The position numbers and the translations under genes are program-made. Shown here piece by piece: positions 25,686 to 33,959 of a stretch of DNA of 53,063 nt. The notes under the pieces were generated by a model that saw nothing but the letters and a program-made list of their open reading frames with translations, searched no databases and was not told the origin of the DNA. The DNA lies in assembly GCA_964450755.1 (NCBI GenBank), contig CAYVDJ010000019.1, positions 1-53,063 of the forward strand, given 5' to 3'. Within the stretch, counting starts at the first letter, position 1. Every line of letters starts with the position of its first letter. This stretch comes from JAADDG01 sp964450755. Lineage in GTDB: Bacteria; Campylobacterota; Campylobacteria; Campylobacterales; JAADDG01.

Positions 25686-26407
25686 GTTTTACGGTCTGCT
25701 TTTAGTTTATACAGATATGTTGTTTCGTTTGAAAAGGAGCAGAATATCTCTTCCAAAAAGATGATATTTTTCTCTTTCTCAAACAGATTTTTACAAATGG
25801 GATAGTGATAGGCTATATAAACATCTCCCAAAAATCTCTCTTTGGCTTCCAGAATTTTTTTTAAAACTTTTTTCATTATCTCTTCATTGAAAGGATTATA
25901 AAAAAATATCACCCGAACATCAGACGGAACAACAAAATCAGAGGCATCTTCATAACATATTTTTGCATTGTTGATATTTAGATTTTTCAGATTTTTTATG
26001 CTGATATCTACCAGTCTTTTTGCAAATTCCACTCCTGTAACTTTTAAAAAACCAAATTGTGAAGCTTTATAAAGTGAAAATCCTTTTCCACTTCCGTAAT
26101 CCAAAAAATTTCCCTCCGTAATGTTTGGATCTATCTCTTTTATCCTCTCCAAAATTTCAATAAAAGGCTTTTCAAGTACGGCATGATATGTGCTTCCTTT
26201 TTGTCTGTTTTCTCCTTTTACACTCAGATCAAAAAGATTTTCGGGACTGAAATCAACATTTTTATATCTGAAATAGAGATGTTTTTTGGCTCTTTTTAAA
26301 AGTCCTTTTACTCCGTCCTTTTTTATAACATTGAAAAAAACCTTTATATCATGGCGTAATGTATAATAATCTGATATATCAAAGTAAAAATTATCTGTAT
26401 AATTCAT
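25682..26407 (-). CDS. Class I SAM-dependent methyltransferase, paralogue B
   Basis: This 241-residue protein is a paralogue of the convergent neighbour: VDFSPENLFDLSVKGE, NFLDYGSGKGFSLYKAS (motif I), TGVEFAKRLVDISIKNL, YEDASDFVVPSD and FFYNPFNEEIMKKVL all align with it. Both proteins keep DVYI(A/S)Y near the C terminus. It has its own promoter shared divergently with yggS. The tail-to-tail arrangement fits an inverted duplication followed by divergence. The substrate is unknown. Confidence 0.83.
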   Translation of the reverse strand: MNYTDNFYFDISDYYTLRHDIKVFFNVIKKDGVKGLLKRAKKHLYFRYKNVDFSPENLFDLSVKGENRQKGSTYHAVLEKPFIEILERIKEIDPNITEGNFLDYGSGKGFSLYKASQFGFLKVTGVEFAKRLVDISIKNLKNLNINNAKICYEDASDFVVPSDVRVIFFYNPFNEEIMKKVLKKILEAKERFLGDVYIAYHYPICKNLFEKEKNIIFLEEIFCSFSNETTYLYKLKADRKT

Positions 26408-26432
26408 ATATTTTTGCCTTTTTTTGATATTA

Positions 26433-26441
26433 ATTATAACA
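26433..26441 (-). promoter_or_regulatory. Extended -10 promoter for methyltransferase paralogue B
   Basis: The minus strand reads TGTTATAAT from 26441 to 26433, 26 bases before the ATG at 26407 and back-to-back with the yggS promoter. Confidence 0.6.
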
Positions 26442-26469
26442 TAGAGAGAGTGGGATATGGCAATAAATT

Positions 26470-26478
26470 TGGTATAAT
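26470..26478 (+). promoter_or_regulatory. Extended -10 promoter for yggS
   Basis: An exact TGGTATAAT precedes the yggS ATG by 25 bases, with TAAGGAG between. Confidence 0.6.
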
Positions 26479-26503
26479 TTTAAGAATTTAAGGAGTTGGA
26501 AAT

Positions 26504-27178
26504 ATGATAAGCAAATATGAAAAAAATTTTGATGAGATTTTGGAAAAGATAGAGAAAGTAAGGCTTGAAACAAATCAGTATCAGATTATAAAGATCGTAG
26601 CGGTCAGTAAAAGTGTTGACAGTTCTGTTATCGAAAAATTTTATCGTATAGGTCAAAGAGCATTTGGAGAAAACAGAGTTCAGGATCTAAAAGAGAAAGT
26701 TGAAAATCTCTCCAATTTTCCGATAGAGTGGCATTTTGTGGGAAGACTTCAAAAGAACAAGATAAATCATCTTTTGGATATTGATCCTTTTTTGATTCAG
26801 TCTTGTGACAGTTTTGAGTTGGCAGAGGAGATTGACAAAAGAGCTGAAGTCAAAAATAAAAAAGTCAATATTCTTTTGCAGATAAACAGTGCAAAAGAGG
26901 AGACAAAAGCCGGAGTTATGCCCGAATCTGCGATAGAAGAGTATCTGAAGATAAAAGAGCAGTGTAAAAATATCGAATTAAAAGGGGTTATGAGTATAGG
27001 CGCTCATACTGAGGAAAGAAAGATTGTAGAGAAAAGTTTTGATATGACTTATTCTATTTTTGAGAAACTTCAAAATCATGGAGCCAAATACTGCTCCATG
27101 GGAATGAGTGAGGATTTTGAACTGGCGGTAAAATGCGGTTCCAATATGTTGAGATTAGGAAGAATCCTTTTCCAATAG
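26504..27178 (+). CDS. yggS: YggS family pyridoxal phosphate homeostasis protein
   Basis: This 224-residue protein is a complete YggS/PROSC. Landmarks are the PLP lysine in VAVSKS (about residue 35), FGENRVQDLKEK, WHFVGRLQKNKI, LLQINSAKEETKAGV, LKGVMSIG and the C-terminal SMGMSEDFELAVKCGSNMLRLGRILF with the phosphate-binding Ser and Gly. It binds PLP without a known enzymatic reaction and balances free PLP and amino-acid pools. It is cytoplasmic. Its 3' end overlaps the convergent gene by 24 bases. It starts at ATG behind TAAGGAG. Confidence 0.95.
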   Translation: MISKYEKNFDEILEKIEKVRLETNQYQIIKIVAVSKSVDSSVIEKFYRIGQRAFGENRVQDLKEKVENLSNFPIEWHFVGRLQKNKINHLLDIDPFLIQSCDSFELAEEIDKRAEVKNKKVNILLQINSAKEETKAGVMPESAIEEYLKIKEQCKNIELKGVMSIGAHTEERKIVEKSFDMTYSIFEKLQNHGAKYCSMGMSEDFELAVKCGSNMLRLGRILFQ

Positions 27179-28195
27179 ACATTTTGCAATTTTACCGTCA
27201 AGTCCTATCAAAGCTTCTCCGAAAATGCAAAAATCGTTACTTTTTTGCTCACCGTCCGCAAAAGAGATAATGCCGGATTTGAAAAAACGCACAGGAAGAG
27301 TATCATGGCGGTATTTTGCTATCTCTTCCCACTTTTTCAGATCCTTACTTGCAAAGAGATGGGCATAGCTGTCTTTGATACCAGGTCCCTTGTCTTTTAC
27401 GGTTGATAAAAGATAAATTTTATCTTTTAAAGTTTTTGTATAGATAATCGGTCCCGGAAAAGTTCTTACTTTATCAAGAGCTTTGGTTTTTCTGTTTAAT
27501 TTTAACAGATAATTGTCTTCAAATTCACTGTCCATTGCCCAGTAAACAAAATCTTTTGTAAAAAATGCACTGCATCCTCTGTATATTTGAGTTCCGTCTC
27601 CTATCCATTCCAACTCTTTAAACTCTTTGTCGGCTTTTACAACAAAACATTCATCTTTATAATCTCCCGTAAAAACCCATATTTTATCCTCAAATTCATC
27701 ATAATAGCATCCGTGTATATGTTTTATGCGTCCCGGTTCAAAGACAAATACTTTTTTCCAGCTTTTACCGCTGTCTTCACTTTTATATACAGGAACTTCA
27801 TTCCTGTTTGGATTCATACCGTATTCACCAAAAATTATTTCTCTGCCGTTGTTTAATATTGTTGCTGATTGATGTAGAATGTTTCTGCAATTTTGCAAAG
27901 TCAGAGTGTGTGTCAGTTTCTTGGTTTTGTTTGAATAAAAATAGACTTTGGACATTCTGATAATAACAAAACCCTCTTTTGTCGGAAAAACATTACATTT
28001 GTCAAGCCGAAAAAGTCTTCTTAAAATTCTGCTGAAAGAAAGAAGAGTTTTCCAACCATCACCGGGAAGTTTTATTATCTCCTCTTTCATTCCTTTTGTT
28101 ATAAATACTTTATTGTATTTGCTTGTTATCATCAAATCGTTTTGATAAAAATGGACGATTTCACGATTTATCTTATGTTTTATATCGAATTTCAT
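27155..28195 (-). CDS. Sialidase/BNR-like beta-propeller protein of unknown function
   Basis: This 346-residue protein has no signal peptide or membrane helix. It reads as a six-bladed propeller: repeats include IFGEYGMNPNRNEVPVYKS followed by EDSGKSWKKVF (an Asp-box/BNR motif S-x-D-x-G-x-x-W near 135-145), HIHGCYYDEFEDKIWVFTGD, DKIYLLSTV and ASKDLKKWEEI. Proteins of this type often occur in polysaccharide or glycan-synthesis loci, where the role is not enzymatically defined. Sialidase catalytic Arg and Tyr residues cannot be assigned. It overlaps the end of yggS by 24 bases and has its own leader upstream. Confidence 0.7.
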   Translation of the reverse strand: MKFDIKHKINREIVHFYQNDLMITSKYNKVFITKGMKEEIIKLPGDGWKTLLSFSRILRRLFRLDKCNVFPTKEGFVIIRMSKVYFYSNKTKKLTHTLTLQNCRNILHQSATILNNGREIIFGEYGMNPNRNEVPVYKSEDSGKSWKKVFVFEPGRIKHIHGCYYDEFEDKIWVFTGDYKDECFVVKADKEFKELEWIGDGTQIYRGCSAFFTKDFVYWAMDSEFEDNYLLKLNRKTKALDKVRTFPGPIIYTKTLKDKIYLLSTVKDKGPGIKDSYAHLFASKDLKKWEEIAKYRHDTLPVRFFKSGIISFADGEQKSNDFCIFGEALIGLDGKIAKCLLEKDSS

Positions 28196-28318
28196 TTTTG
28201 TTCCTAATTTTTTGAGATGCCCTATAATTTTCTTATATAAGTAAAATCGACTTATATTATATAGACTTTAGCTTTAAAAAAGACTATACTGTTAAAAAAA
28301 AGTTATTATCAGATAGAC

Positions 28319-28347
28319 TTGACAACTGCTAAAAAATTTGCTAAAAT
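28319..28347 (+). promoter_or_regulatory. Consensus sigma-70 promoter of hsp20
   Basis: TTGACA (28319-28324) and TAAAAT (28342-28347) are separated by 17 bases, an unusually complete -35/-10 pair for this window, where most promoters lack a -35. Confidence 0.7.
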
Positions 28348-28355
28348 TTCAATAC

Positions 28356-28372
28356 TTAGTCAATAAGACTAA
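28356..28372 (+). promoter_or_regulatory. TTAGTC-N5-GACTAA operator candidate
   Basis: A perfect 6-bp inverted repeat with 5-base spacer covers the expected transcription start of hsp20, about 8 bases after the -10. It is neither a CIRCE (HrcA) nor a HAIR (HspR) element. A repressor roadblock is the simplest reading. Confidence 0.5.
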
Positions 28373-28411
28373 AGAAATATTATATAAAATATAAAACTTA
28401 AGGAGGATATT

Positions 28412-28852
28412 ATGTATTTGACAAAATTTGATCCATTTAGAGAGATAAGAGATATTTCAAAATCTTTTCAACAATTTACCGATATCGCAAATCAACTGGC
28501 AAAAAGTGAAGGAAGTATCGCAAGTTTTACACCAAGCGTAAACACAAGAGAGGATGAAAAAGGCTATTATGTAGAAGCTGATTTACCCGGCGTAAAAAAA
28601 GAGGATATTCATCTTGATATAAAAGACAATGTCTTGACAATCTCCGGTGAGAGAAAAACAAAAGATGAGGTGAAAAAAGAGGATTATTACAAGGTGGAAA
28701 CAACTTACGGAAAATTTGAAAGAAGTTTTACACTTCCTGATGATGTGGATGTTGATAATATCGAAGCAAAAAGCGAAAACGGTGTTTTAGAGGTTACTCT
28801 TCCAAAGAAAAAAGAGGAAGTCAAAGCTGCCAAAAAAATAGAAGTCAAATAA
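28412..28852 (+). CDS. Hsp20 family small heat-shock protein
   Basis: This 146-residue protein has an N-terminal oligomerisation arm (about 1-45), an alpha-crystallin domain (about 46-135) with EADLPGVKKEDIHLDIKD, VLTISGERK, FERSFTLPDDVD and the hallmark NGVLEVTLPK, and a C-terminal I-x-V anchor (KIEVK). It holds unfolding proteins in a refoldable state and forms large cytoplasmic oligomers. It is monocistronic, with a strong promoter, an operator-like repeat, an AAGGAGG ribosome-binding site and a terminator hairpin. The regulator is not visible in the window. Confidence 0.95.
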   Translation: MYLTKFDPFREIRDISKSFQQFTDIANQLAKSEGSIASFTPSVNTREDEKGYYVEADLPGVKKEDIHLDIKDNVLTISGERKTKDEVKKEDYYKVETTYGKFERSFTLPDDVDVDNIEAKSENGVLEVTLPKKKEEVKAAKKIEVK

Positions 28853-28853
28853 T

Positions 28854-28883
28854 CTCACACGGTGCCGTAAGGCATCCTGTGAG
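28854..28883 (+). terminator. Terminator hairpin of hsp20
   Basis: CTCACACGGTGCC pairs with GGCATCCTGTGAG around a GTAA loop (12 of 13 positions paired, one G-T). It starts 2 bases after the hsp20 stop. Confidence 0.7.
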
Positions 28884-28886
28884 TTA

Positions 28887-28895
28887 TGATATAAT
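28887..28895 (+). promoter_or_regulatory. Extended -10 promoter for cbiET-cbiF-MFS
   Basis: An exact TGATATAAT lies just after the hsp20 terminator and 30 bases before the TTG start at 28925. GGAG precedes the start. Confidence 0.6.
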
Positions 28896-28924
28896 TTACT
28901 CCAAAAATAAAAATTGGAGTTTTT

Positions 28925-30067
28925 TTGGTTACTGTTATAGGAAACGGAATAGGGGAGTATGATTTTTCAAAGATAGATATTGATCTTAGCCTTTTTGACA
29001 AGATCATTTGTGATAAAAATTTCAAAGAAAACGGTAAAAATATTTTAAAATTTGGCTTTAAAGAGGCAAAAGAGTACATTTTGAAAAATCACGATAAAAA
29101 AAATCTCGCCTATATCGTAACAGGCTCTCCGCTCTTTTTTTCCGCAGGTACTCTCATAGCAAAATCCGTAAATCATTGTAAAATCATAGATAACACCTCT
29201 TCATTTGCCTATCTTTTGGGAAAGCTTTCTATACCGATGCAAGAGTGTATCGCCGTTTCGCTTCACGGACGAAAAGAGATTGATCTTGAAGAGTTTTTGA
29301 AAAAGAGATATACATTTGTATTGTGTGATCAAGATACAGTTAAAAAATTAAGAAATATTTTGTATTTTGTAAAAGACAGTATAGAAGTTACATTAGGATA
29401 CAAACTCGGATTTGAGGATGAGAGGATAGAGAAGACAGATCTCTATAAAGATACTTTTGATAGAGGAAAACTCCATGTTCTTTTGATAGAAAAGCTCTTT
29501 GAAGAGAAATTACCCGTATGTGATGAAGATGAGTTTGAAAAAGAGAACGGTATGATAACCAAAAAATACAAAAGACATCTCTCTTTGCAAAATCTTGATC
29601 TTTTTCCAAATCAGCTTTTATGGGATATAGGTGCCGGCAGCGGGAGTTGTGCGATAGAGGCTTATAAAAGATACAGGGTAAAAACAGTTTTGTTTGAAAA
29701 AAATCCTCTAAGAGCCAAAATGATAGAAAAAAATCTGAAAAATCACAATGTTGTCGATACGAAACTTTTAACAGGCAAAGCGGAGGAGCTTTTTGAAAAA
29801 GAGACCAAAAGACCAGATCGTATATTTATCGGAGGAGGGGGGATGGAAGTTATCAAAAAGATTGGCTTTTTGTATCGGATATTGAAAAAAAACGGAATAA
29901 TCCTGATAAATATCATAGCGCTAAGACACCTGTCTTTAATGATTGATATGCTTGATAAAAATGATATAAAATATGAGATATTTTCTCTCTCACTTACAAC
30001 TTACAAAGGAAAACTAGATATGGCAAATCCCCAAAGAACTCTTTTTCAAATAAGGATAGAGAAGTGA
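28925..30067 (+). CDS. cbiET: Bifunctional cobalt-precorrin-7 C5-methyltransferase / cobalt-precorrin-6B C15-methyltransferase (decarboxylating)
   Basis: This 380-residue protein fuses CbiE (about 1-190) and CbiT (about 195-380), equivalent to CobL. The CbiE part begins VTVIGNGIGEYD and contains YIVTGSPLFFSAGT, the tetrapyrrole-methylase signature region. The CbiT part has the SAM motif LLWDIGAGSGSCAIEA. It adds methyl groups at C5 and C15 and removes the C12 acetate carboxyl during corrin synthesis. It starts at TTG behind GGAG and overlaps cbiF by 4 bases (GTGA). The companions cbiH and cbiG lie 12-15 kb away in this window. No cobalamin riboswitch was seen upstream. Confidence 0.92.
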   Translation: MVTVIGNGIGEYDFSKIDIDLSLFDKIICDKNFKENGKNILKFGFKEAKEYILKNHDKKNLAYIVTGSPLFFSAGTLIAKSVNHCKIIDNTSSFAYLLGKLSIPMQECIAVSLHGRKEIDLEEFLKKRYTFVLCDQDTVKKLRNILYFVKDSIEVTLGYKLGFEDERIEKTDLYKDTFDRGKLHVLLIEKLFEEKLPVCDEDEFEKENGMITKKYKRHLSLQNLDLFPNQLLWDIGAGSGSCAIEAYKRYRVKTVLFEKNPLRAKMIEKNLKNHNVVDTKLLTGKAEELFEKETKRPDRIFIGGGGMEVIKKIGFLYRILKKNGIILINIIALRHLSLMIDMLDKNDIKYEIFSLSLTTYKGKLDMANPQRTLFQIRIEK

Positions 30068-30774
30068 TCTGTTTTTTGGGAGCGGGTCCCGGCGATCCCG
30101 AACTGATAACTCTAAAAGCTTTGAAGATTTTAAAAAAGGCTGATGTTGTTTTATATACCGGCTCTTTGGTTCCAAGAGAGGTGTTGTCCTACTGCAAAAA
30201 AGATGCTTTGATAGAGGATTCCCAAAATATGAGTTATGAGGAGATATTCTCTTTTTTGAAAAAATATCAAAATAAAACTGTTGCAAGAGTCCATACCGGC
30301 GATCCGACTCTCTACTCCACGATAGCAAAACAGATAGAATTTTTAAAAAAAGAGAATATCCCTTTTGAGGTGATTTCAGGAGTCAGTGCCGCATTTGCGG
30401 CTTCTGCGGGTTTGGGGATAGAATATACGATCCCCGGAGTTTCCCAAACACTTATTTTGGGCAGGATAGAGGGTAAAACTCCAAATCCCCAAAAGCTAAG
30501 AGAACTTCTTTTGTGCAAAAATTCCTCTTTTGTTTTTTATCTCTCAATCTCTTTGATAAAAGATCTCAAGAAAGAGGCTTTGAAACTTGGATATCCCAAA
30601 AATACCCCCTGTTTTGTTGTAGAAAAAGCCTCATGGAAAGATGAGAAAGTTTATAGAGGAACTATCGATGATATTGCAGACAAAGTTTCACATATCAAGG
30701 GGATAGCTTTGATACTTTTTGGCGAGTTTTTAAATCAAAGAGAGAAAACAAGTTCTCGTCTGTATAATTTTTAG
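30064..30774 (+). CDS. cbiF: Precorrin-4 / cobalt-precorrin-4 C11-methyltransferase
   Basis: This 236-residue protein has the CobM/CbiF pattern: ICFLGAGPGDPELITLKALKIL at the N terminus, VLYTGSLVPREVL, ARVHTGDPTLYSTIAKQ and ISGVSAAFAASAGLGIEYTIPGVSQTL. It transfers a methyl group from SAM to C11 of the ring. The GTG start overlaps the cbiET stop and the MFS gene starts immediately after its stop, so the three genes form an operon. Length is slightly below the usual 250 residues, with no missing motif. Confidence 0.93.
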   Translation: MICFLGAGPGDPELITLKALKILKKADVVLYTGSLVPREVLSYCKKDALIEDSQNMSYEEIFSFLKKYQNKTVARVHTGDPTLYSTIAKQIEFLKKENIPFEVISGVSAAFAASAGLGIEYTIPGVSQTLILGRIEGKTPNPQKLRELLLCKNSSFVFYLSISLIKDLKKEALKLGYPKNTPCFVVEKASWKDEKVYRGTIDDIADKVSHIKGIALILFGEFLNQREKTSSRLYNF

Positions 30775-31962
30775 ATGAGTTTTTTAAAAACCAAAAGAGT
30801 TAAAAACAATCTTCCAAAGCTTCTTTTATATCAGATTTTTTCAAATATGTTCTTTTTTGTTCCTGTTCTTGTGCTGTTTTGGCAGGATAAGGGGCTGAAT
30901 CTGACCCAGATAATGACTTTGCAATCTGTTTTTGCATTTTTGATGATGTTTTTGGAGATTCCCTCAGGATATATAGCCGATATTTTCGGGAGAAGAAATA
31001 CACTGCTTTTTGCAAGTATTATTGAAACAGTTGCTATGATTATCTACTCTCTTGGAGAAAATTTTTATCATTTTTTGATTGGGGAGATGATATTTGCCGT
31101 AAGTACCTCTTTTGCATCGGGAACACTCTCTTCACTTGCTTTTGATACTCTTAAAAATCTTGACAAAGAGAGGGAATATAAAAGGATATGGGGAAATATA
31201 TTTTTTTGGGGTATGATTGCTTTGTCTTTATCCAATCTGCTTGGCGGTTTCATAGCAAAAGCAAATCTGAGATATGCTCTTTTTGCTTCTATTCCGTTTT
31301 TTATGTTGTCAAGTATTGTGGTTTTTTTTATGCAGGAGCCTGTACGAGAAAAACCTATCATCAAAGAGGGATATGCAAAAGAGCTGTTTAAAACTTTGAA
31401 AGATATTATCAGGCATAAAAAATTAAAATGGATTATCATATATTCGGCTGTTATAAATATATTCACTCAAGTTGCTTTTTGGCTCTATCAGCCCTATTTT
31501 AAATTTTCGGGAATGGATATTGCCTATTTTGGGGTGGTTTTTGCAAGTTTTCAGCTTGTAAGCGGAATTTCTTCAAAATATGCCCATAAGATTGAAAAGA
31601 TATTTGGCAAAAGATATCTGTTTGAGATGCTTATATTTCTTCTTGCAGGAAGTTTCTTTTTGATGGGTAATTTTATCTTTTGGTTTAGTTTCTCTTTTGC
31701 TTTTATTCAGCAGTTTGTAAGAGGCATCAAAAATATAGTGATTGCAGATTATATACATCGTCAAACAGATTCATCTGTAAGAGCTACCGTTTTGTCGGCT
31801 GAAAGTTTTGTTCGCTCATCTCTTTTTGCCGTTACCATTCCTTTTTTTGGAATGATAGCAGATACTTTCAGTATGCAAAAAACATTTTTCATTATAGGAG
31901 TATTGGCAATTGTTGCGGGAATAGTTATCTTGACAATGATGGGGAAAGAGCGGGTTTTATAG
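30775..31962 (+). CDS. MFS transporter
   Basis: This 395-residue protein has 12 predicted membrane helices in two six-helix halves. The loop between helices 2 and 3 carries GYIADIFGRRNTLL, the MFS motif A (G-x-x-x-D-x-x-G-R-R). FQLVSGISSKYAHKIEKIFGKRY repeats a similar loop in the second half. The fold suggests a drug-like or metabolite exporter. It starts at the base after the cbiF stop, so it is co-transcribed with the corrin genes, which could suggest a tetrapyrrole or cobalt-related substrate, but nothing in the sequence shows this. Confidence 0.87.
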   Translation: MSFLKTKRVKNNLPKLLLYQIFSNMFFFVPVLVLFWQDKGLNLTQIMTLQSVFAFLMMFLEIPSGYIADIFGRRNTLLFASIIETVAMIIYSLGENFYHFLIGEMIFAVSTSFASGTLSSLAFDTLKNLDKEREYKRIWGNIFFWGMIALSLSNLLGGFIAKANLRYALFASIPFFMLSSIVVFFMQEPVREKPIIKEGYAKELFKTLKDIIRHKKLKWIIIYSAVINIFTQVAFWLYQPYFKFSGMDIAYFGVVFASFQLVSGISSKYAHKIEKIFGKRYLFEMLIFLLAGSFFLMGNFIFWFSFSFAFIQQFVRGIKNIVIADYIHRQTDSSVRATVLSAESFVRSSLFAVTIPFFGMIADTFSMQKTFFIIGVLAIVAGIVILTMMGKERVL

Positions 31963-31998
31963 GTTTGAAACAAAAAGTAAAAAAGATTTGGTGCAATA

Positions 31999-32007
31999 TG
32001 ATATAAT
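31999..32007 (+). promoter_or_regulatory. Extended -10 promoter for der-aroK
   Basis: An exact TGATATAAT precedes the der ATG at 32048 by 40 bases. Its position makes the upstream in-frame start at 31988 impossible on transcripts from this promoter. Confidence 0.6.
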
Positions 32008-32047
32008 ACCTCCCAAAAAATATTTATCGGAAAGAAAAAAACAGATT

Positions 32048-33427
32048 ATGAAAAAAATAGCACTTTTAGGAAAACCGAATGTGGGCAAAAGCTCTCTTTT
32101 TAACAGGATTGCAAGAGAGAGAACCGCTATAACTTCCGATGTAAGCGGAACAACAAGAGATGTAAAAGAAAAAGAGGTTTTTATAGGTGATAAAGAGGCG
32201 GTTATCATCGATACGGGGGGACTGGACGAATCCAACATCATGTTTAAGAAAGTTAAAGAAAAATCTCTTAGGGCAGCAGAAAAAGCTGATATTATTCTGT
32301 ATATGGTGGACGGAAAGTATCTGCCCGATGATGAAGATAAAAAGATCTTTTTTGAACTGCAAAAACTGAACAAACCAATAGCACTTATCGTCAATAAAGT
32401 AGATAATGACAAAATGAGAGAAGCGGCATGGGAGTTTGTCTCTTTTGGCGCCAAAAATCTTTTTACCATTTCTGTTTCTCATAACAGAGAAGTCGGAAAG
32501 CTTCTTTACTGGTTGGAAAGACAACTTCCAAAAGCCAAAAACGAGATGATTCAAGAGGATGATGAAGAGGATTTTGAGAGTTTTTTACTCTCTTTGGAAG
32601 GGGAAACAAAGAGTGAAGAAGATTCAAAAGAGATAAAGATAGCAATTATCGGCAGAGTAAATGTCGGTAAAAGTTCACTTTTGAATGCACTTGTGGGAGA
32701 GGATAGGGCAGTTGTCAGTGAGATCGCCGGAACAACCATCGATCCTGTAAATGATTATATTCCCTATCAGGAAAAGATTCTTACTTTTGTTGATACTGCC
32801 GGTATCAGAAGAAAAGGGAGAATAGAAGGAATAGAGAGATATGCACTAAACAGAACCGAGAAGATGTTGGAAGATGCCGATATCGCTCTTTTGGTTTTGG
32901 ATGCGAGTGAAGAGTTAAAAGAGCTTGATGAGAGGATTGCGAATCTGATTGATAAATTTCAACTGGGTTGTATCATTATTTTAAACAAATGGGACAAAGC
33001 TCTAAAAAGTTATGAAAAAAGTGTGGAAGATGTGAGATATAGATTTAAATTCCTCTCCTATGCTCCGATATTGACGGTTTCAGCTTTGACAAAAAAGAGA
33101 GTTGAGAGGATCAAGGATAAAATACTTGAAGTTTATCAAAACTACTCCCGTAGAATTTCGACTTCAAAACTGAATGACCTTATCAAATTTGCAAATATCA
33201 AACATCATCTTCCAACTGACAAGGGAAAAGAGATAAAGATCTATTTTGCAACTCAGTTTGATGCCAAACCGCCAAAAATTGCCCTTGTTATGAACAGACC
33301 AAAAGCACTGCATTTTAGTTATAAAAGATATCTGATAAATCAATTAAGAGAAAATTTTAATTTTGAAGGAACGCCTCTGATACTGATACCCAAAAAAAGA
33401 GGGGCGCAGGAAAAGGAGAGTAAATGA
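32048..33427 (+). CDS. der: Ribosome-assembly GTPase Der (EngA)
   Basis: This 459-residue protein has the unique double-GTPase layout of Der: P-loop 1 LGKPNVGKSSLFNR (about 7-20), P-loop 2 GRVNVGKSSLLNAL (about 205-218), matching DTGG/DTAG switch motifs and NKVD/NKWD guanine-recognition motifs, then a KH-like domain (about 360-459). It acts in 50S subunit assembly. The frame stays open upstream to 31988, but the family start (KKIALLGKPNVGK) and the -10 at 32002-32007 favour ATG 32048. It overlaps aroK by 4 bases (ATGA). Confidence 0.96.
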   Translation: MKKIALLGKPNVGKSSLFNRIARERTAITSDVSGTTRDVKEKEVFIGDKEAVIIDTGGLDESNIMFKKVKEKSLRAAEKADIILYMVDGKYLPDDEDKKIFFELQKLNKPIALIVNKVDNDKMREAAWEFVSFGAKNLFTISVSHNREVGKLLYWLERQLPKAKNEMIQEDDEEDFESFLLSLEGETKSEEDSKEIKIAIIGRVNVGKSSLLNALVGEDRAVVSEIAGTTIDPVNDYIPYQEKILTFVDTAGIRRKGRIEGIERYALNRTEKMLEDADIALLVLDASEELKELDERIANLIDKFQLGCIIILNKWDKALKSYEKSVEDVRYRFKFLSYAPILTVSALTKKRVERIKDKILEVYQNYSRRISTSKLNDLIKFANIKHHLPTDKGKEIKIYFATQFDAKPPKIALVMNRPKALHFSYKRYLINQLRENFNFEGTPLILIPKKRGAQEKESK

Positions 33428-33948
33428 AACAAAATATCATTTTGGTAGGTTTTATGGGGGTTGGCAAAGGAACTGTTGCAAGAGAGATATCAAAACATAC
33501 CGATTTTTATGCGATAGATACCGATGATCTGATCGAGAGTCTGGAAAACAGAAAAATTAAAAAGATATTTAAAGAAGAGGGTGAAGAGTATTTTAGAGAT
33601 TTGGAGAAAAAGACGGCAAAATGGCTTGCAAAAAATGTAAAATGCACTGTTATATCTACCGGAGGAGGATTTTTCAAAGTACCTAATCTTCATAAAATAG
33701 GAAAAGTGATCTATCTAAAATCAAGTTTCGGTGCTATAATAAAAAGGATAAAAGAACATCCGAATTCAAAAAACAAGATCAAAAAAAGACCTCTTTTAAA
33801 AGATATGGATAAAGCAAAAAAACTTTTTGAACAAAGGGTTCTGGATTATGAAAATTGTGCCGATATCATTGTAAATGTAGAGGCTAAAAGTGTAAAAGAG
33901 GTGGCAAAAGAGATTATTAAAAAAGCAAAAATAGAGAAGAAAGATTAA
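33424..33948 (+). CDS. aroK: Shikimate kinase
   Basis: This 174-residue protein has the P-loop GFMGVGKGTVAREI, the shikimate-binding DTDDLIE (about 36-42), EEGEEYFRDLE, VISTGGGFF and the lid region KKRPLLKDMDKAKKLFEQR. It phosphorylates shikimate at the 3-hydroxyl in the chorismate pathway. The P-loop reads GKGT instead of the usual GKST, a conservative change. It is coupled to der by an ATGA overlap. Its last codons contain the left arm of a hairpin that probably terminates the convergent minus-strand transcript. Confidence 0.95.
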   Translation: MKQNIILVGFMGVGKGTVAREISKHTDFYAIDTDDLIESLENRKIKKIFKEEGEEYFRDLEKKTAKWLAKNVKCTVISTGGGFFKVPNLHKIGKVIYLKSSFGAIIKRIKEHPNSKNKIKKRPLLKDMDKAKKLFEQRVLDYENCADIIVNVEAKSVKEVAKEIIKKAKIEKKD

Positions 33949-33959
33949 CCTTCTCTATT
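33930..33959 (-). terminator. Terminator of the FlgO module, inside the aroK 3' end
   Basis: AATAGAGAAG (33930-33939) pairs perfectly with CTTCTCTATT (33950-33959). On the minus strand the stem is followed by TTTTTGC, giving the U-run expected for termination of the FlgO module. It may also act on the aroK transcript. Confidence 0.7.

Noticed and set aside
28196..28411. CIRCE or HspR (HAIR) element upstream of hsp20
   Set aside because: I searched for TTAGCACTC-N9-GAGTGCTAA and CTTGAGT-N7-ACTCAAG and found neither; only the TTAGTC repeat is present.
31988..32047. Upstream in-frame start for der
   Set aside because: It lies before the extended -10 at 31999-32007 and adds 20 residues with no similarity to the Der family; ATG 32048 gives the canonical N terminus.
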